A stretch of 64,000 nucleotides of DNA from Nostoc flagelliforme FACHB-838 (GTDB taxonomy: Bacteria > Cyanobacteriota > Cyanobacteriia > Cyanobacteriales > Nostocaceae). The notes beneath the pieces were generated by a model. It saw only the letters and a program-made list of their open reading frames with translations, was not told where the DNA came from and made no database searches. Both the position numbers and the translations under genes were made by a program. The stretch spans positions 1 to 64,000 of the forward strand of contig NZ_JACJSI010000012.1 in NCBI RefSeq assembly GCF_014698065.1. Reading direction: 5' to 3'. Positions 47,152 through 57,464 of the stretch are shown piece by piece (within the stretch, counting starts at the first letter, position 1; every line of letters begins with the position of its first letter).

Positions 47152-50100
47152 TTACATACCGAGGAGTTCATCTAGCTGCAAGCTTGGCAAGTCTGGAGGA
47201 ATTACAGTCTTTACGATTGTAACTTTGTGACTCTCCTGTTGTGTTGTCAAATCAAGTGCGATCGCTTCTAAGCGAATTTCCAAACAGCCAAAGGGAATGT
47301 TTAATTGTGTTATCACCTCCAAACCTCCCGATACATTAGGTAGTAAATCTGTCAATAGATGAGGCCCATCTAGTAACCAGCGAGTTTGATAATCTTTTAG
47401 CCATAACTTGACAACAACTTGCGGAGGTACTTCAGGCAATACTACGCGCACCATTACAGGCTTGCCAGAGATTAGTTCGCCTTCTGGCAGATGCAACTGT
47501 GGAATTGGTAAAGACTCAATGGCCGCCGCAATTCTAGGCAAGGAAGCAGATAAATCTAATAGTGGTTGCTCCTCTTCTTCAAAAGGGTAACTTCTTTTTG
47601 TATCGGCTTCCAGTTCACTATATGTATCATCTACAACGATTTCTTGCGCCAACCAAGCCGAAGCTATATTTATTTTTATCGGAGGAGGAGGTGGCGGTAG
47701 TTGTCTCGACAGAGCCGATGATAGCGTTGGTTCTAATACTTTTTCTATTTCCGTATTTTCTTCTATCCCCAGATCCGCTTCCTTGGCTGTATCTACATCT
47801 TCCCCTAAGTTACCCAGATCAGAAACTAACCGTTGGACTTCTTGCCATGTATCTTGTTCGTGTAACATATCCGTGTTGACATCTAGGTTTAACGGCAAAT
47901 TGATATCAACATTCGCAGTTTCTGCATCTAGAGAAACGGGCATCAGCTGCGCTGGAACATAGTTATCGTAGTCTTGAGGTTGCAGATCATTGGTGGATTC
48001 AGGCAAAGAGTAACCTTGGCTCTGCATCCACTTCCTGAGCAGAGGAGATGAGTAAAGATTGCCTGTTGTAATGAATTGTGCATTTTGCTGGGCTTCTATT
48101 TCCGCAACAGATTCTTCCTGGAATTGTTCATTTTGCTGAGTTTCTATTTCAACAACAGATTCTTCCTGGAATTGTTCATTTTGCTGAGTTTTTATTTCAA
48201 CAACAGATTCTTCCTGGAATTGTGCATCGCCTACTACTAATTCAGGCGTATTTTCATCTACCGCTACAATTCCATCCAACTGCGGGAAGTCTTCAGCCGC
48301 TTTAACTTCCAATGCATCTGGGGAAACATTGTTTTTTACTTCTTCTTCTGCATCATTTGGTAAAGCTTGTAGCCGTTTCAAATATGGCAAAGTAGTGGCG
48401 AGTATTGGCATTCGACGTTGCCTGATGACCAACTGCTCCAAATTGATCACAGTGATAGTAACATCCTTTTCTAGAAGTTCTTTCTGTGCAGGGGGTTCTG
48501 TAACAACATCTGTGGGAGTGTTGGCATCGATTTGAACAGGAGGTAATTTTGGCAATTGAGGCAATTGAGGCGAAGTGGCTGAATTCTTTAGCTTAGATGT
48601 TGTCCGCAAGGTAGTTTCTCGCAGAACTTGCAGGTTAATTTGCGCTGGTAGGGATGTATTTGGGGATGGATCGAGTATCTGAGGCTGCTCTGTTTTTGGA
48701 ATCTTGACCAGATTGAATAGTTTCAAGTCGAGCCTAACAGGTGCTTCTGCCTCTGCGAAAGCAGCAGATGAGTCTGATGGTGCTATCGAGTCATTTAACG
48801 ATGTACTAGGTTTTGCTGCGGCAGTGATTGCCAGTAATTGTGTTACATCTGCTGTAATGGTGAAAGACTGGCTGGCTAACCGCATGATTTCACTATCATC
48901 GGTGAATTTACCATACAAACTGATATCTGCCAAAATTAATTTGGATTCACAGTCAGCAGGAATATCAATTGAGGTATTGATGGTGAAGGGCAACTGTTGA
49001 TTTGGTAACGGTTGCCGTACCTGAGTCAAAATTTTCGAGTTATTGGGCGATCGCAGTTCAATTTCTAGTTCAAGTGCCCGTAGGCTTTTTGAGGATAATG
49101 TTTCAGCCTGATCTAAATTTATCTTTTCTTTGAGTTCTATGTGTCCGTTGATTGTCAGACGTTTTCCCCAACGGGCAATGTAAGTATCTTGACCTAAAGT
49201 TAGCAGTAATGGTGGCGGTAGTTGTGTTGCTGAAGAATCTGTAACCTTTTCATTTTTGGATAAAGGTTCAGAAGTGGGTAAATCTAAATCTATTAAATTT
49301 TGTAAAATTTCTTCTGCCGTTTCACCTTTGAGCCACACAGGACTCGCAGGCTCATCGATAACTATATCTTCTTCCGTTTCATTTAGCAGAATAGTATTAG
49401 TTGCCAGTTCTGCGGAAACAGCGATCGCATCATCTAAGGTAATTGTCGGTTCTTCTGGAGCAATGTATTCTAAGTTGCCTTCATCTGGCACAACAATGGT
49501 GGCAGAGTTGCTGTCTGTAGTAGCTGCCAATTCTGTGGAAACAGCGATCGCATCATCTAAGGTAATTGTCGGTTCTGCTGGAGCAATGTATTCTAAGTTG
49601 CCTTCATCTGGCACAACAATGGTGGCAGGGTTGCTGTCTGTAGTTGTTGCCAATTCTGTGGAAACAGCGATCGCATCATCTAAGATAATTGTCGGTTCTG
49701 CTGGAGCAATGTATTCTAAGTTGCCTTCATCTGGCACAACAATGGTGGCAGGGTTGCTGTCTGTATTAGCTGCCAATTCTGCGGAAACAGCGATCGCATT
49801 ATTATCTAGTGCGGTTTCTGCTAGTGCGGGTGAATTTGATTCTACATTTTCCCCTTCTGCCACTTGTGACAAGACTTGCAGCTGCACTCTGTATTGCCAA
49901 GATTTACCGAGCAGCTCCGCCATCAAATCGCCGGAACAGCGCAACTCCCACACACCCGGCTGGAAGTAGGTAAAAGGAATTACCGCCATTAAGCCTTCTG
50001 AGTTAGTACGACGCGATCGCTTAAAAATTCGCCGCGTTGGTTGAACTTCCTCGGTTGAAGAGTGAGTTACCCGTACTTCCACATCTGTATTAGGAAGGTT

Positions 50101-50211
50101 AGAACGAGCTAAAACTCTATACTGTCCTTCCAAAAGTTCCAAATTTGGCGATTCTAGGACATGCCACGAGCGATCGCCTTGTTTCTGTATCAGAAATTGC
50201 CAGTGTTCCAT
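47152..50211 (-). CDS. Large repeat-containing conserved hypothetical protein
   Basis: 1019 aa, cytoplasmic by sequence (no signal or membrane segment). The N-terminal 115 residues (MEHWQFLIQKQGDRSWHVLE, TYFQPGVWELRCSGDLMAEL) and the last 120 (GKPVMVRVVLPEVPPQVVVK) look like beta-sandwich domains; another lies at about 345-450 (QDTYIARWGKRLTINGHIEL). Between them are acidic low-complexity segments and two sets of internal repeats. I recall similar large proteins in other filamentous cyanobacteria but no known role. Monocistronic. Confidence 0.8.
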   Translation of the reverse strand: MEHWQFLIQKQGDRSWHVLESPNLELLEGQYRVLARSNLPNTDVEVRVTHSSTEEVQPTRRIFKRSRRTNSEGLMAVIPFTYFQPGVWELRCSGDLMAELLGKSWQYRVQLQVLSQVAEGENVESNSPALAETALDNNAIAVSAELAANTDSNPATIVVPDEGNLEYIAPAEPTIILDDAIAVSTELATTTDSNPATIVVPDEGNLEYIAPAEPTITLDDAIAVSTELAATTDSNSATIVVPDEGNLEYIAPEEPTITLDDAIAVSAELATNTILLNETEEDIVIDEPASPVWLKGETAEEILQNLIDLDLPTSEPLSKNEKVTDSSATQLPPPLLLTLGQDTYIARWGKRLTINGHIELKEKINLDQAETLSSKSLRALELEIELRSPNNSKILTQVRQPLPNQQLPFTINTSIDIPADCESKLILADISLYGKFTDDSEIMRLASQSFTITADVTQLLAITAAAKPSTSLNDSIAPSDSSAAFAEAEAPVRLDLKLFNLVKIPKTEQPQILDPSPNTSLPAQINLQVLRETTLRTTSKLKNSATSPQLPQLPKLPPVQIDANTPTDVVTEPPAQKELLEKDVTITVINLEQLVIRQRRMPILATTLPYLKRLQALPNDAEEEVKNNVSPDALEVKAAEDFPQLDGIVAVDENTPELVVGDAQFQEESVVEIKTQQNEQFQEESVVEIETQQNEQFQEESVAEIEAQQNAQFITTGNLYSSPLLRKWMQSQGYSLPESTNDLQPQDYDNYVPAQLMPVSLDAETANVDINLPLNLDVNTDMLHEQDTWQEVQRLVSDLGNLGEDVDTAKEADLGIEENTEIEKVLEPTLSSALSRQLPPPPPPIKINIASAWLAQEIVVDDTYSELEADTKRSYPFEEEEQPLLDLSASLPRIAAAIESLPIPQLHLPEGELISGKPVMVRVVLPEVPPQVVVKLWLKDYQTRWLLDGPHLLTDLLPNVSGGLEVITQLNIPFGCLEIRLEAIALDLTTQQESHKVTIVKTVIPPDLPSLQLDELLGM
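48085..48225 (-). repeat. Internal 48-bp repeats in the large hypothetical gene
   Basis: Three copies encode QFQEESVVEIKTQQNE-type 16-residue units (QFQEESVVEIETQQNE, QFQEESVAEIEAQQNA), near-identical at DNA level. Confidence 0.8.
49421..49800 (-). repeat. Internal 123-bp tandem repeats in the large hypothetical gene
   Basis: Three full units and part of a fourth; GCGATCGC begins at 49421, 49544, 49667 and 49790, exactly 123 bases apart. Each unit encodes 41 residues of the form DDAIAVSTELATTTDSNPAT, IVVPDEGNLEYIAPAEPTI. The very low divergence points to recent expansion. Confidence 0.92.
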
Positions 50212-50797
50212 TGTGAGTGATGCCCAGACCGACGAGCCGCTGAGTAATATTGTGATTAACTTGCTTGCAAGTTTACCTCAGTATTTTGTAAATGCATCAC
50301 TTGAATAGCTATCAAGTTAACTAAGTTTTACTTACTTGACTTTTCTCACTTTAACTAGTCATGTCAAGGGAATTCCAACAGGTCGCCCTGTTGCTTGTGG
50401 GTAAAGCTTTTGTTATTTTCTGAATATTAAGTTTGACAAACTCCAGTGCTAAATTAACAGATATGCAATGGATCTCTTTAGTTGCCTTTGCTCAACCTAG
50501 TGCAAAAATTTTTGTATTATTTTTTACCAAAATTTCCAATTTGCAGTAGACACAACGTAGAATAAGTTAAGATTCACTTGAGAATTGTTATTGAATCGTA
50601 AATACCCACATTTTTGCTACAAAAAGGTAGGATGTGGCTCTTAAGTGTCCTCTGCGATCGCTGACTCTGGGTGCAAAGTGCGATCGCAAATCACAACACT
50701 TACGTATCCAATCTACCTGAAGCGGCTCGAACCGCTACAAAGCGTGTCCTCCCCTGAGTGAAATGTGGGTGAAAACGAGGATTTACAGGAGGATTCG
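50212..50797. other. Divergent intergenic region
   Basis: 586 bases between the large minus-strand gene and a plus-strand gene. Two HIP1-core sites lie near 50657 and 50680. No gene or RNA was recognised; promoters of both genes should lie here. Confidence 0.5.
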
Positions 50798-50995
50798 ATG
50801 CTAGTCATTTTAATGGACGATCAAATCCTTGCCCCTGGGCAAGTTTGCCAGTCTTGTTTACTCGCTGACGGAAGCGGTCAACCCCGTTGGCGTGGGGGTC
50901 AACTGCGTTGTGGTCAAGCCATTCGCAAACTTACTCAACAGCAGCCAGACCAGTATGAGTGCATGATGGGCTTTCGCATCGCCCATATAGAATAG
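50798..50995 (+). CDS. Conserved small Cys-containing protein, 65 aa
   Basis: From the ATG at 50798, which has AGGAGG 7 bases upstream; the longer frame from 50765 lacks a site. Four Cys: CQSCLLADGSG, LRCGQAIR and YECMMGF. The arrangement could bind a metal. I recall it as a conserved cyanobacterial protein with no known role. It precedes the Tic20-family gene by 81 bases and may be co-transcribed. Confidence 0.7.
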   Translation: MLVILMDDQILAPGQVCQSCLLADGSGQPRWRGGQLRCGQAIRKLTQQQPDQYECMMGFRIAHIE

Positions 50996-51076
50996 TTGAA
51001 TTTCTCAGCAAGACCAAGCAACTGCGTTATCCTAAGCTCAAGTAACTATAGAAATTTAACCACAGGAGAACGCATA

Positions 51077-51553
51077 ATGTCTTGGCGTGGGTCTACAACA
51101 GTTTCAGATCGGATTTTTGCTTCCTTGCCTTATTTGCTTCCTCTAGTTGAGGTTTTTGTATTTGGTAGATACTTACTCACAGAGTTTCCACCACTACAAC
51201 TGCTGTTTCTACCGCTTGTGCCGTTGTTAAATATTTACTACGGTGTGCGTTATGCAGGAATGATTATTTTCTTTGCTTTATTTTTGTTAGTAGTGAGAAA
51301 CGAAAAAATTAGTCACTTTATTCGTTTCAACACTATGCAAGCAATTCTTTTGGATATAATTATTTTCTTGTTTGGCATCCTGACTGATGTTGTGGGGCTA
51401 GTTCCCTCTGGTGGTTTTGCCATCCAAACCCTATCCACAACAATTTTTATTGGCATAGTAGGAGCAGCCGTCTATTCAGTCATCCAGTCTGTGAGCGGAC
51501 GCTATGCGGAAATTCCGGCGATTTCCGATGCAGTGTATATGCAAGTGCGTTAG
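51077..51553 (+). CDS. Tic20 family membrane protein
   Basis: 158 aa from the ATG at 51077 (AGGAG 8 bases upstream; the in-frame TTG at 50996 is rejected). Four membrane helices. Family motifs are SDRIFASLPYLLPLVEVFVF, SHFIRFNTMQAILLDIIIF and the C-terminal helix. Plant Tic20 is a protein-import channel of the chloroplast inner membrane; the role of cyanobacterial homologues is unclear. Confidence 0.87.
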   Translation: MSWRGSTTVSDRIFASLPYLLPLVEVFVFGRYLLTEFPPLQLLFLPLVPLLNIYYGVRYAGMIIFFALFLLVVRNEKISHFIRFNTMQAILLDIIIFLFGILTDVVGLVPSGGFAIQTLSTTIFIGIVGAAVYSVIQSVSGRYAEIPAISDAVYMQVR

Positions 51554-51556
51554 AAG

Positions 51557-52330
51557 TTAACGGGATGCTACGGTGTTTTCCAGGCGACCAATACCTTCAA
51601 TTTCTACGCGGACGCGATCGCCTGGATGCAATGGACTGACACCCTCTGGTGTACCTGTCAGCACTAAATCACCTGGTAATAATGTCATCACCTGACTGAT
51701 ATAGGAAACTAAAACATCGGGGGAAAACACCATCTGATCGATACAGGCAGATTGGACTGGATTAACGTTGTCATTTACAAAAGTCTGCAATTTCGCCCCT
51801 GGATTTAATTCCCGCACAATCCAAGGCCCCAAGGGACAGAAAGTATCAAAACCTTTGGCTCGCGTCCATTGACCATCGCGTTTTTGTAAATCCCGCGCTG
51901 TTACGTCATTGGCGATGGTGTAGCCCCAGATTTTGGTTTGGGCTACCTCTGGTGTACATTCAAAGGCATAATCGCCAATCACTAATGCTAGCTCTCCTTC
52001 GTAGTCAACTCTTTGTGAATGGGGAGGATACTTAATTTGACTTTCAGATGGAATGATCGACGTGGGTGGCTTCAGAAATATCAATGGCTCAGAAGGTACT
52101 GAAGTTCCCATTTCGGCTGCATGATCTGCATAATTCTTACCTACCGCCACAATTTTTGAGGGGGCGCAAGGAGCCAAAATTTGGTAATTTTCTGGTGTCA
52201 AAGTTAAATCAGTGGGTTGCCCATGTAACCAGGGCGGAGCATCTAGCACCTGTACATTAAGGGATAGCTGTAGTAAGCCATAGTAAATCTGTCCTTCTTG
52301 ATTTTGAATTCGCACATAGCGCTGCGCCAT
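51557..52330 (-). CDS. Fumarylacetoacetate hydrolase family protein
   Basis: 257 aa from the ATG at 52330 (MAQRYVRIQNQEG); an upstream in-frame ATG at 52384 would add 18 residues. FAH-fold motifs: KIVAVGKNYADHAAEMG, EPLIFLKPPTSII, the metal ligands in VDYEGELALVIG, YTIANDVTARDLQ and GDLVLTGTPEGVSP. Members hydrolyse or decarboxylate acylpyruvate-like or oxaloacetate-like compounds; the substrate here is not predictable. Convergent with the Tic20-family gene, 3 bases apart. Confidence 0.88.
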   Translation of the reverse strand: MAQRYVRIQNQEGQIYYGLLQLSLNVQVLDAPPWLHGQPTDLTLTPENYQILAPCAPSKIVAVGKNYADHAAEMGTSVPSEPLIFLKPPTSIIPSESQIKYPPHSQRVDYEGELALVIGDYAFECTPEVAQTKIWGYTIANDVTARDLQKRDGQWTRAKGFDTFCPLGPWIVRELNPGAKLQTFVNDNVNPVQSACIDQMVFSPDVLVSYISQVMTLLPGDLVLTGTPEGVSPLHPGDRVRVEIEGIGRLENTVASR

Positions 52331-52702
52331 AACCTTGATGAATATCCTTTTATCTGCTTTTTCGTTGCTGTGAGTGGGTAACAATCCTCAGTTAGCTCTT
52401 TAACAAACCGATTGAGTCTTGAGCAAAAGCTATAGATACCCTTAGAGAAAGATACCCCTTGGCGAAGCTGATAGTTAGATCAATCTTGCTAAAGAAATAT
52501 CAGGGTTGCCCCCCGACCTAGTTTTCATTATGGACATCCAAAAAATCCAAACTTCGGCGGTTTGGCTAATGATTCAAATAGAAAACTGGTAAGATTATAA
52601 TTCCTTGTTGCTTCAGATGTTGATCAATACTGGCATTTTCAATAAAAAAGAGGTATAAATTAACATCGGCAGCCACTTTTGTCCATGAGGAAACTGAAAA
52701 AT

Positions 52703-53065
52703 ATGACTACAAATTACGAAACAATGTACATCCTCCGTCCTGATCTGGGAGAGGAACAGGTAGAGCAAGCAATTACTAAATATCAGAATTTGCTTCGCGA
52801 TCAAGGCGCTGAGGATATGCAAATTCAAAATCGTGGTAAGCGTCGTCTGGCTTATGAAATCAAAAAACACCGCGATGGCATTTACATCCAGTTAAACTAC
52901 AGTGCGCCTGCAACTGCGATCGCTCCTTTTGAACGTGCCATGCGCTTGAGTGAAGAAGTGATTCGTTATTTGACAGTTAAGCAGGAAATTGGAGAGGAAA
53001 AACCCCCTAAAGAGGAAAAGGAAAAGCCTACTAAAGTAGTTGCAACTACAACAGCAACAGCGTAA
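52703..53065 (+). CDS. rpsF: 30S ribosomal protein S6
   Basis: 120 aa from the ATG at 52703 ([19 protein letters not shown]). S6 motifs [20 protein letters not shown] and [18 protein letters not shown] are present, with a Lys/Glu/Thr-rich C-terminal tail common in cyanobacteria. It binds 16S rRNA with S18. No rpsR is adjacent. Confidence 0.97.
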   Translation: MTTNYETMYILRPDLGEEQVEQAITKYQNLLRDQGAEDMQIQNRGKRRLAYEIKKHRDGIYIQLNYSAPATAIAPFERAMRLSEEVIRYLTVKQEIGEEKPPKEEKEKPTKVVATTTATA

Positions 53066-53280
53066 GGAATCAGGAATAGGGAGATGAGGGAGATAAGGGA
53101 GAAATAATTAATGCCCTAATCCCCAATCCCCAATCCCTAATCCCATTCAATAAAATTTTGTCTTTTTCTGATCTCGTGGCTTGTTTGGGAATGCTAAATT
53201 AACAAATACTTGCCAAAGGTAGTACTCGCGCAGTTATACCTAAGAGTGGACAAGATTCTGAATGGGAGCTTTAAGCTACT

Positions 53281-53841
53281 GTGAGCCAATCTGATACACC
53301 TAATATTCAAGTTCTCTCTACGGAAGTATCGCAACTGCGCCAAGAGTTGCAACTTCGCGATCAATTAGTGCAACAGCTATCTCAAGAACTCTTCCGGCTG
53401 GTAAAGGGTAATACTAGTTTTATGCCCCAGCAGCCGGAGCCTGAGCGCGATCTAAGCCACTTACACGCTTTACAAGAACAACTCCAAGCTGTAGAGCAGC
53501 AGGTGGCGTTCTACCAAGAGCAAATTACAACTCGTGACTCCGAAATTTACCAATTGCGACAGTCAGTTCAAGAACTCACCGATCGCACTCGGATGTTGGA
53601 GCAAGTAGTACAAGAGCTACCTCAAATTTACCGCAGGAAGTTTGAGGAGCGGATGACACCAGTGAGAGAAAAAATAGCAATGCTACAACGGGAAAATCGG
53701 CAACTACAAGCAGAATTGCAAAGTGTAAGTTACCGTTTAGCACTCAAAACTCGCAATGCTAGTCACGGCGGAATTGATTTGCCAAATTTCCCCCGCCCAG
53801 CATCCGAAGAAACTAATATTTCGACTCCCCAGAATGCCTAA
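53281..53841 (+). CDS. Coiled-coil hypothetical protein
   Basis: 186 aa, GTG start. Nearly all of residues 10-155 is predicted coiled coil (STEVSQLRQELQLRDQLVQQ, REKIAMLQRENRQLQAELQS), interrupted at about 45-55. No membrane segment. A role in cell structure is possible but unproven. STRR DNA separates it from rpsF. Confidence 0.75.
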   Translation: MSQSDTPNIQVLSTEVSQLRQELQLRDQLVQQLSQELFRLVKGNTSFMPQQPEPERDLSHLHALQEQLQAVEQQVAFYQEQITTRDSEIYQLRQSVQELTDRTRMLEQVVQELPQIYRRKFEERMTPVREKIAMLQRENRQLQAELQSVSYRLALKTRNASHGGIDLPNFPRPASEETNISTPQNA

Positions 53842-54339
53842 AGTTATCATTATGATGGAGTTTAAGAGGTAAGAAATTGGTGTGGCAATGGATCTTGGAG
53901 ACATCCAAGTAGTACATCAAAGCAAAAATAACTATAGAGTTAGAAATAACGCAAACGCTAATCTTGTGACCTTTCTTACCTCTTGCTTCCTTGCATTACA
54001 TCTAAATATAGAACAATTAGCTATTGGCATCTCCCACGGCTAAAAAAAAGCCAGCTGATGGGACTTGAAAGGCTGGGGAGTATCACAAACAATTGCAATC
54101 ACTTTGACCAATTTCTGGTCATTTTCTACTTTATCGCTTTAGTGTAGATGGTTTTCAACAAGCACATTCATCTACCGTAAATGTTACCTAGTTAAAAACC
54201 ATCAGTTTTTCTGAACATTCTTCTCTAGACAAAAAAGAAAATCAGTTTGCTAGCACCAAACTGTTATCTTAAGAGAGAGAATGTGAAAAAATGCAAATAT
54301 TGCTTGACTCCACCATCCATCTAAAGGTAGATTTATTAA
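53842..54339. other. Intergenic region
   Basis: About 500 bases between convergent genes. No gene, clear terminator or repeat family recognised. Confidence 0.5.
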
Positions 54340-54693
54340 CTAGCCTGCTAGCACCAGACTGTTGTTTTTGTCGGTAGTGAAAATGTCTTGGTAAGTTTGA
54401 AAAATTTCAAACACTGTATCTAGTTGAGTAAGTTCTAAAATTAACCGTACAGGAGCTTGTACGTTGCATAGAACCAAGCGGCAACCACTTTGACGTGCAG
54501 CTTTTAAAGCTTTTACTAAAGGAACTAACCCAGAACTGTCCATAAAATTAACTTCTGCTAAATCGATAACCCACAGTTGATGAGGTTGGGGGACGATCGC
54601 AGTCATCTGCTCACTTAAAGCCTTACCGCCTTCCAAATCTATGATTCCTTGGGGTTTAAACAAAATTACTTGAAATTCTTGTGTGAAAGCCAT
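54340..54693 (-). CDS. STAS-domain protein (anti-sigma factor antagonist-like)
   Basis: 117 aa, one STAS domain: GIIDLEGGKALSEQMTAIV, VIDLAEVNFMDSSGLVPLVK. The phosphorylatable Ser is in DSSG. Such proteins switch partners according to phosphorylation by anti-sigma kinases; no kinase or phosphatase gene is adjacent. Monocistronic. Confidence 0.88.
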   Translation of the reverse strand: MAFTQEFQVILFKPQGIIDLEGGKALSEQMTAIVPQPHQLWVIDLAEVNFMDSSGLVPLVKALKAARQSGCRLVLCNVQAPVRLILELTQLDTVFEIFQTYQDIFTTDKNNSLVLAG

Positions 54694-55179
54694 AAATTTA
54701 ACAGGGTAGTTGGAACACTTGGCAAAAAATTGAAAAAAGACATTAATACATCTTCTCTTTCAACGGTAAAACAACCACTCTACCTAGATATCTGGGTAAT
54801 TGCAGTCGTATAGTTGAGAGAGATGATTTCAGTATTCATGCCGTATAATTTGTGATAACTTTCATCAATATAGGCATAACCGCCTAACAATTTCGGTATC
54901 AACCGTATCTTTTACAAAATTTTTATCATTTAACTCGACTTTTATAAAGTTTATATAAATTTTTTATTTTTTTAAAAATAAACATAAAATTATGGTAATT
55001 ACACCATAGTTTGCGTAATTAATAGTCAAAAAGTAGTAGCAACCATAGACTGTAAGTTATGGATTATCCAGAATTAAATTAATGGCTTAATGATTGAATG
55101 TAGCGGTTTGATTGACACCCTACCCAAAAACAAGCAAAGATATAGTAAAAGTAAAAATTTGTAAAGACGGCGGTGCGGG
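54694..55179. other. AT-rich divergent intergenic region
   Basis: 486 bases between the divergent STAS and DedA genes, very AT-rich at about 54940-55000. Promoters presumably lie here; none can be fixed by eye. Confidence 0.5.
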
Positions 55180-55812
55180 ATGTCTTTAGAGCTGATTTCA
55201 CTAGAAAACATCCAGGAAGTCGCCCATACATACGGGTATTGGGCAATCTTTTTGGGAATTTTGCTAGAAAATTTAGGCATTCCCCTTCCTGGTGAAACCG
55301 TGACCTTAGTAGGCGGGTTTTTAGCTGGCAGCGATGAACTAAATTTCTGGCTGGTTCTCAGTGACGCAATTATAGGTGCTGTAATTGGTGGCACTTGTGG
55401 CTACTGGATTGGTAGAGTTAGCGGTTGGCCTTTTTTGGTAAAAGTTGGTAGCATCTTTCGGATTTCGGAAGTGCGACTAATGAGTATTAAAGATCAATTT
55501 AGTCAGAATGCTGCTAAAGCAGTCTTTTTTGGACGTTTTCTTGCATTGTTACGAGTTTTTGCTGCACCACTAGCTGGTATAGCCGAAATGCCCTTCGGAA
55601 AATTCTTTTTATACAACTTTTTAGGAGCAGTTGCTTGGGCTAGTTTGATGGTGACATTAGCTTTTTTTGCTGGCAAAATTGTCTCTTTAGAACAATTGGT
55701 TGCTTGGGTGGGTCAATTTGCGATCGCAGCGTTACTGATCCTCGCTGCCTTAATTGTTGTACCCCTGTGGATAGAGTCTCGCCAAGTTAAAAAAGTGAGT
55801 GGTGAGGAGTAA
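55180..55812 (+). CDS. DedA family (SNARE-associated) membrane protein
   Basis: 210 aa, about five membrane segments. Motifs ENLGIPLPGETVTLVGGFLA, GYWIGRVSGW, FFGRFLALLRVFAAPLAGI and NFLGAVAWASLMVTLAFFAG are those of the DedA/Tvp38 family, which includes lipid scramblase-like carriers such as undecaprenyl-phosphate flippases. Monocistronic; repeat DNA follows. Confidence 0.9.
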   Translation: MSLELISLENIQEVAHTYGYWAIFLGILLENLGIPLPGETVTLVGGFLAGSDELNFWLVLSDAIIGAVIGGTCGYWIGRVSGWPFLVKVGSIFRISEVRLMSIKDQFSQNAAKAVFFGRFLALLRVFAAPLAGIAEMPFGKFFLYNFLGAVAWASLMVTLAFFAGKIVSLEQLVAWVGQFAIAALLILAALIVVPLWIESRQVKKVSGEE

Positions 55813-55889
55813 AAAATCAGGGGTGAGGAGTGAGGAATAAAGTTAAAAATTGTTTCTTTTAACTTTCATTTCTTCTGTTTTATCGAACA

Positions 55890-56091
55890 GAATTCAGGAG
55901 TCAGGAATCAGGAGTCAGGAGTCAGAATTCAGAATGAATTCTGTATGACTGGCGGATAGCGCCGATGGCAAGCGAGTCCGCGAACGTCTGAATAATCGGC
56001 GTTTTTGCACTCCCACAAATTGAAAATTTGGTGGTCAACAAGAAAGTCGCGGGTTTGAATCCCCGACTGATTTATTCTGACTCCTGAATTC
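55890..56091. repeat. 202-base repeat element with 15-bp inverted ends
   Basis: Ends are GAATTCAGGAGTCAG (55890-55904) and its exact complement (56077-56091). Inside are GGAGTCAG repeats, a GC-rich stretch at 55955-55985, and a tRNA T-arm-like CGGGTTTGAATCCCCG (56050-56065). It is related by its ends to 59996-60102. Non-coding. Confidence 0.7.
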
Positions 56092-56145
56092 TGACTTCTG
56101 AATTCTTCTTCAAATTTTTAACTCCTAACCCCTAACTCTTAACTG

Positions 56146-57348
56146 CTAACCTCTTACTTGCTGCGACCAAATGCGAGTTGGTAATCCCCAAACGTAAATA
56201 AAGCCTTCAGCTGCTTTGTGATCAAATTGGTCTTCTGCACCGTAGGTTGCCAAATCGGGAGTATAGAGTGAATTATCACTCGAACGCCCAACTATCGTAG
56301 AGTTGCCCTTGAACAACTTCACTCGCACAGTTCCAGAGACTCGCTCTTGTGTCTTTTGAATAAAGGCATCAAGTGCAACTTTGAGTGGACTGTACCATAA
56401 ACCGTTGTAAACGATTTGGCTGTAAGTTTCTTCAATGCCACGCTTATAATGGGTAACATCTGCCGTTAAAGTCAAGCTTTCTAAATCTCTATGTGCCTGA
56501 ATTAGCACTAACATTGCGGGTGATTCGTAGATTTCCCGCGATTTGATGCCTACCAAACGGTTTTCAATCATATCAATCCGACCGATGCCGTGATTTCCTA
56601 CCACCTGATTGAGTTCTTCAATTAGCTCAACTGGCTCCTTCGCTGTACCGTTGAGGGTGGTGGGAATACCGCCAGAGAAACCAATTTCGATGTATTCTGG
56701 CTGATTGGGAGTGTCAGCGATCGCTTTGGTCATCTCATAAATTTCTTCTGGTGGCTCAAATGATGGATCTTCGAGTAAACCAGCTTCAATACTACGACCA
56801 AGCAAATTTTTATCAATGCTGTAGGGAGAAGATTTTTTGACTGGTGAAGGGATACCAAACTTTTCACCATAAGCGATCGTTTCCTCACGGCTCATTCCCC
56901 ATTCTCTAGCTGGTGCGAGAATTTTCAGGTTGGGGTTCAAGGCGGTTACAGAGACATCAAAACGAACCTGATCGTTACCTTTGCCAGTGCAACCATGAGC
57001 GATCGCATCAGCACCATATTTTTCGGCTGTTTCTACTAATGCTTTGGCAATCAGTGGACGGGCAAGAGCAGTTCCTAGAGGATAACGATTTTCATAAAGG
57101 GCGTTGGCTTGAATCGCTCCAAAGGCGTAATCTTTAACGAAACTGTCTTTGACATCCGCCACGAGGGATTCACTTGCACCGGATTTGAGAGCTTTTTCTC
57201 GAACTGGCTCTAATTCATCTCCCTGACCTAAATCTGCTGCTAGGGTAATCACCTCTTCCACACCCCACTCCTGTTTGAGGTAGGGAATGCAAACGGAGGT
57301 ATCCACTCCGCCAGAATATGCCAGGACAACCTTTTTGGCGCGACCCAT
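56146..57348 (-). CDS. argG: Argininosuccinate synthase
   Basis: 400 aa. The ATP-binding PP-loop is [18 protein letters not shown]; substrate motifs are [27 protein letters not shown] and [19 protein letters not shown]. It joins citrulline and aspartate in arginine synthesis. Monocistronic. Confidence 0.98.
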   Translation of the reverse strand: MGRAKKVVLAYSGGVDTSVCIPYLKQEWGVEEVITLAADLGQGDELEPVREKALKSGASESLVADVKDSFVKDYAFGAIQANALYENRYPLGTALARPLIAKALVETAEKYGADAIAHGCTGKGNDQVRFDVSVTALNPNLKILAPAREWGMSREETIAYGEKFGIPSPVKKSSPYSIDKNLLGRSIEAGLLEDPSFEPPEEIYEMTKAIADTPNQPEYIEIGFSGGIPTTLNGTAKEPVELIEELNQVVGNHGIGRIDMIENRLVGIKSREIYESPAMLVLIQAHRDLESLTLTADVTHYKRGIEETYSQIVYNGLWYSPLKVALDAFIQKTQERVSGTVRVKLFKGNSTIVGRSSDNSLYTPDLATYGAEDQFDHKAAEGFIYVWGLPTRIWSQQVRG

Positions 57349-57464
57349 TAATTTCTCCAGTTAGGACAACAAAGAATGAGTCATTATTATATCTGAACTA
57401 ATCCAGGTATATTTTCTTCATCTCAATCTCCCAGGAGACGACCACTTACCCGTAGCTGCAACAC

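Noticed and set aside
49256..49969. 237-codon frame antisense to the large hypothetical gene
   Set aside because: It is a mirror of the 123-bp repeats; low-complexity Ser/Ala/Val composition and no start signal.
56040..56066. Possible tRNA, from a T-arm-like CGGGTTTGAATCCCCG
   Set aside because: No acceptor, D or anticodon arm can be built around it; it recurs as part of a dispersed repeat.
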